A stretch of DNA of 64,000 nt, from NCBI RefSeq assembly GCF_000418325.1, contig NC_021658.1:14302501-14366500 (forward strand), written 5' to 3'. How positions within the stretch are numbered: the stretch's first letter is position 1; each line of letters starts with the position of its first letter. A model generated the notes under the pieces. The model did not search any database. It saw only the letters and a list, made by a program, of their open reading frames with translations, and was not told the DNA's origin. This DNA comes from Sorangium cellulosum So0157-2 (GTDB lineage: Bacteria > Myxococcota_A > Polyangia > Polyangiales > Polyangiaceae). The translations under genes were made by a program, and so were the position numbers. Below, in pieces: positions 62,018 through 64,000 of this stretch.

Positions 62018-64000
62018 ATGATCGCGGGAGACCCGTTCGGCTGGGTGGGCAGCACCATCGGCGGCAAGCTGCTGGTGGACGCCGTGGCCGGGGAGGGGGC
62101 GTTCGGCGTCGTCTACCGGGCGACGCACCTCGGCTTCCAGGAGCAGGTCGCGGTCAAGTGTTTGAAGATACCCGCGAATCTCTCGCTGGAAGAGCGGGGG
62201 GCGCTGCTCGACACGTTCGAGCGCGAGGCGCGGCTGCTGCACCGGCTCTCGCGCCGGACGACGGGCATCGTCCAGGCGCTCGACGTCGCCGCGGCGACCT
62301 CGCCGGAGGGCCACTGGACGCCGTACCTCGTCATGGAGTGGCTCGAGGGGGAGACGCTCGCGCAGCACATCGACGCGCGGAGCGCCGCCGGGCGCGGGCC
62401 GTACCCCGTCGACGAGGCGATCGAGCTCCTCGCGCCGGCGGTGTCGGCGCTCGCGATGGCGCACGACGAGCGCGTCTCGCACCGCGACATCAAGCCGGCG
62501 AACCTGTTCCTCGTCGGGTCGCCCGGCGCGACGACGATCAAGGTCGTCGATTTCGGCATCGCCAAGGTGATCGACGCGTCGATGCCGCTGTCGAAGGCGC
62601 TCGTCGAGACGAGGCGCTCGGCGACGCCGGCGCCCCGCGGGGCCGCGACCGACACGACGCAGGAGCTCGCGGCGTCGCGGACGCTGCACGCGTTCACCCC
62701 GCTCTACGGCGCTCCAGAGCAGTTCAACCCGAGGCTGGGCGCGACCGGGCCCTGGACCGACGTGTTCGCGCTGGGGCTCATCCTGCTGCAGCTCGCCTCG
62801 GGCAAGCAGCCGCTCGACGGGAGCGACTGGGCCGATCTCTACCTCGCCGCCGTCGACCCGCGCAGGCGGCCGTCGTTCGCGGGGCTGGGCGTCGAGGCGA
62901 GCCCCGCGCTCGAGGCGGTCATCGAGCGCGCCGTCGCGGTCGAGCCCGCGGCGCGCTTCCGGGACGCGCGGGAGCTCGGCGAGGCGCTCGCGCGCGTCCG
63001 GGAAGCGCGCCGCGGCGCCGCGCCGAGGCTCGCCGATGCGCTCTCGGCCACGCTGCCGAACGCCGCCTCCGCGCCCGCGTCGGGGCGAGCGCCGCCCCCG
63101 GCCTTCGCAGCGCCCGCGCGCCCCGCGAAGTCCGCGCCGCCGGCGGGCGAGTACCGCGTCTGCACCGTGCTCTCGGCGGAGATCGTCGCCGGCGGCGATG
63201 GGCAGGCGCCGCTCGATCCGGAGCAGGAGCTCGAGCTCCGCGAGGCCTGCTTCGCGCTCGTCCGCGCGCGGGTCGAGGGCCTCGGCGGCGTCGTGAACGG
63301 CCGCGGCAACGGCGCCGTCTCCGCGCTGTTCGGCGCGCCGCGCGCGAGCGACAACGACGCCGAGCGGGCGGTCCGCGCCGGGCTGGAGCTCGCCGCGATC
63401 GACGCGGCGTCGCTCGGCGCGGAGCTGCCGCCGGGGTGCCGGCCGAGGCTGCGCGTGGGCATCAGCACGGGGAGGCTGTTCGTGAGCGGCGCGGCCGGGC
63501 CGGGCGCCCCGGTCGACGCCTCCGGCGAGGCCCTGAGGGCGGCCGCGCAGCTCCAGCAGGGCGCCGCGCCGGGCGCGGTGCTGATCGCGCAGCCCACGTT
63601 CCGGCAGGTCGCCGGCCTCTTCGAGGTCGAGCCGCAGGGCGGCGACGCGCCGAGCTTCCGCGTCCTCAAGGTCGCGAGCGGATCGATCGCCGGATCCGAT
63701 TTCCTCGGCCTGGATACCCGCTTCGTCGGGCGGGCGGCGGAGCTGCAGCGGCTCTCCGAGGCGCTGGAGACCGTCGTCGCGGAGCGGCGCGCGATGTTCG
63801 TCTCCGTGATCGGCGCGGGCGGCGTCGGGCGCAGCCGCCTCCTGTCGGAGATCCGGGCGATGGCGCCGCCTCTTGCGGGCCCGTGCGTCGTGCTCGGCGC
63901 GGCGTGCTCCTCGCTGTCGATGGATGCGAGCTACCACCTCGCCGCGTCGCTCCTGCGCGCCCACTTCCGCGTCCACGACGACGACGCGCGCGACGTCGTG
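62018..64000 (+). CDS. Ser/Thr protein kinase with cyclase-like and AAA modules, runs off the window (partial)
   Basis: ATG 62018 opens 661 residues with no stop before the window end. The kinase domain (~15-310) has glycine loop AGEGAFGVV, Lys in VAVKCLK, HRDIKPANLF (D157) and DFGIAK. A Pro/Ala linker leads to a class III cyclase-like domain at ~377-540 (VCTVLSAEIVAGG, VSALFGAP). The two metal aspartates are changed (LSAEI for FADI; GNG for GDG), so it is probably a pseudo-cyclase. From ~561 an AAA/STAND module begins (FVGRAAELQRLSEALE, Walker A-like GAGGVGRSRLL). This kinase-cyclase-AAA layout is common in Sorangium-type genomes and is probably a sensory scaffold. Tetratricopeptides usually follow. 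Confidence 0.9.
   Translation, partial: MIAGDPFGWVGSTIGGKLLVDAVAGEGAFGVVYRATHLGFQEQVAVKCLKIPANLSLEERGALLDTFEREARLLHRLSRRTTGIVQALDVAAATSPEGHWTPYLVMEWLEGETLAQHIDARSAAGRGPYPVDEAIELLAPAVSALAMAHDERVSHRDIKPANLFLVGSPGATTIKVVDFGIAKVIDASMPLSKALVETRRSATPAPRGAATDTTQELAASRTLHAFTPLYGAPEQFNPRLGATGPWTDVFALGLILLQLASGKQPLDGSDWADLYLAAVDPRRRPSFAGLGVEASPALEAVIERAVAVEPAARFRDARELGEALARVREARRGAAPRLADALSATLPNAASAPASGRAPPPAFAAPARPAKSAPPAGEYRVCTVLSAEIVAGGDGQAPLDPEQELELREACFALVRARVEGLGGVVNGRGNGAVSALFGAPRASDNDAERAVRAGLELAAIDAASLGAELPPGCRPRLRVGISTGRLFVSGAAGPGAPVDASGEALRAAAQLQQGAAPGAVLIAQPTFRQVAGLFEVEPQGGDAPSFRVLKVASGSIAGSDFLGLDTRFVGRAAELQRLSEALETVVAERRAMFVSVIGAGGVGRSRLLSEIRAMAPPLAGPCVVLGAACSSLSMDASYHLAASLLRAHFRVHDDDARDVV

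Noticed and set aside
60266..63976. Start of the sigma54 activator far upstream at 63976
   Set aside because: The extension runs antisense through the kinase gene with Arg/Ala-rich sequence. GTG 61741 has a ribosome site and the family-like start.

Overview
The window comes from a high-GC myxobacterium, most likely of the Sorangium/Polyangia type. The signs are very strong G/C bias at third codon positions; a serine protease ending in a MYXO-CTERM-like Cys/TM/Arg tail; a giant DUF4215/fibro-slime lipoprotein; a Ser/Thr kinase fused to a cyclase-like and an AAA module; an FHA-sigma54 activator; several stand-alone FHA proteins; and many lipoproteins with Gly/Ser/Ala linkers. This is inference from gene content, since no rRNA is present. 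Nothing looks like a phage, an insertion sequence or a CRISPR array.

Layout. 0-5.3 kb: a sensor-like protein (periplasmic-binding fold plus STAS), a double zinc-ribbon membrane protein, and a membrane protein whose N-terminus is a perfect 16-copy 33-bp repeat with a broken reading frame. 5.2-6.1 kb: a repeat-rich spacer with a long hairpin. 6.1-13.05 kb: a tightly overlapping sugar operon (two NAD-dependent epimerases, a B12-type radical SAM protein, two glycosyltransferases, then a UDP-glucuronate-decarboxylase-like enzyme). 13-18.3 kb: single metabolic genes, including an anchored GH5 cellulase downstream of a 16-bp palindrome. 18.7-20.7 kb: a lower-GC patatin gene framed by degenerate ~90-bp direct repeats. 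21-26 kb: secreted or envelope proteins (PLA2-like lipoprotein, trypsin-like protease, PAP2 phosphatase, Mop, HtrA). 26.6-30.5 kb: the giant Cys-rich lipoprotein. 30.5-38.1 kb: a histidine kinase, an MCP-like protein, an FHA protein, two cupins and a flavin reductase/methyltransferase fusion. 38.2-44.9 kb: a minus-strand operon of the Nit1C type (nitrilase, radical SAM, GNAT, AIR-synthase-like, glycosyltransferase, two small conserved proteins) followed by a methylenetetrahydrofolate-reductase-like gene. 45-64 kb: housekeeping and signalling genes (rnr, VKOR-DsbA, add, nadE, a cyclic-nucleotide-binding protein, tRNA-Leu, a DciA-like protein, tandem FHA paralogues, purD, dCMP deaminase, the sigma54 activator and the kinase running off the end).

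How the parts work together. The 6.1-13 kb operon looks like a dedicated saccharide pathway: sugar-nucleotide tailoring, radical chemistry, then glycosyl transfer. The 38-45 kb operon matches a neighbourhood linked in other bacteria to nitrile/cyanide nitrogen use and nitrogen-starvation responses. The right third is rich in phosphopeptide signalling (kinase, four FHA proteins). The most notable anomalies are two epimerases lacking the catalytic Tyr of their YxxxK motif, two genes whose frames break inside or beside short tandem repeats, the direct-repeat-flanked patatin gene, and a kinase-linked cyclase domain that has lost its metal-binding aspartates.
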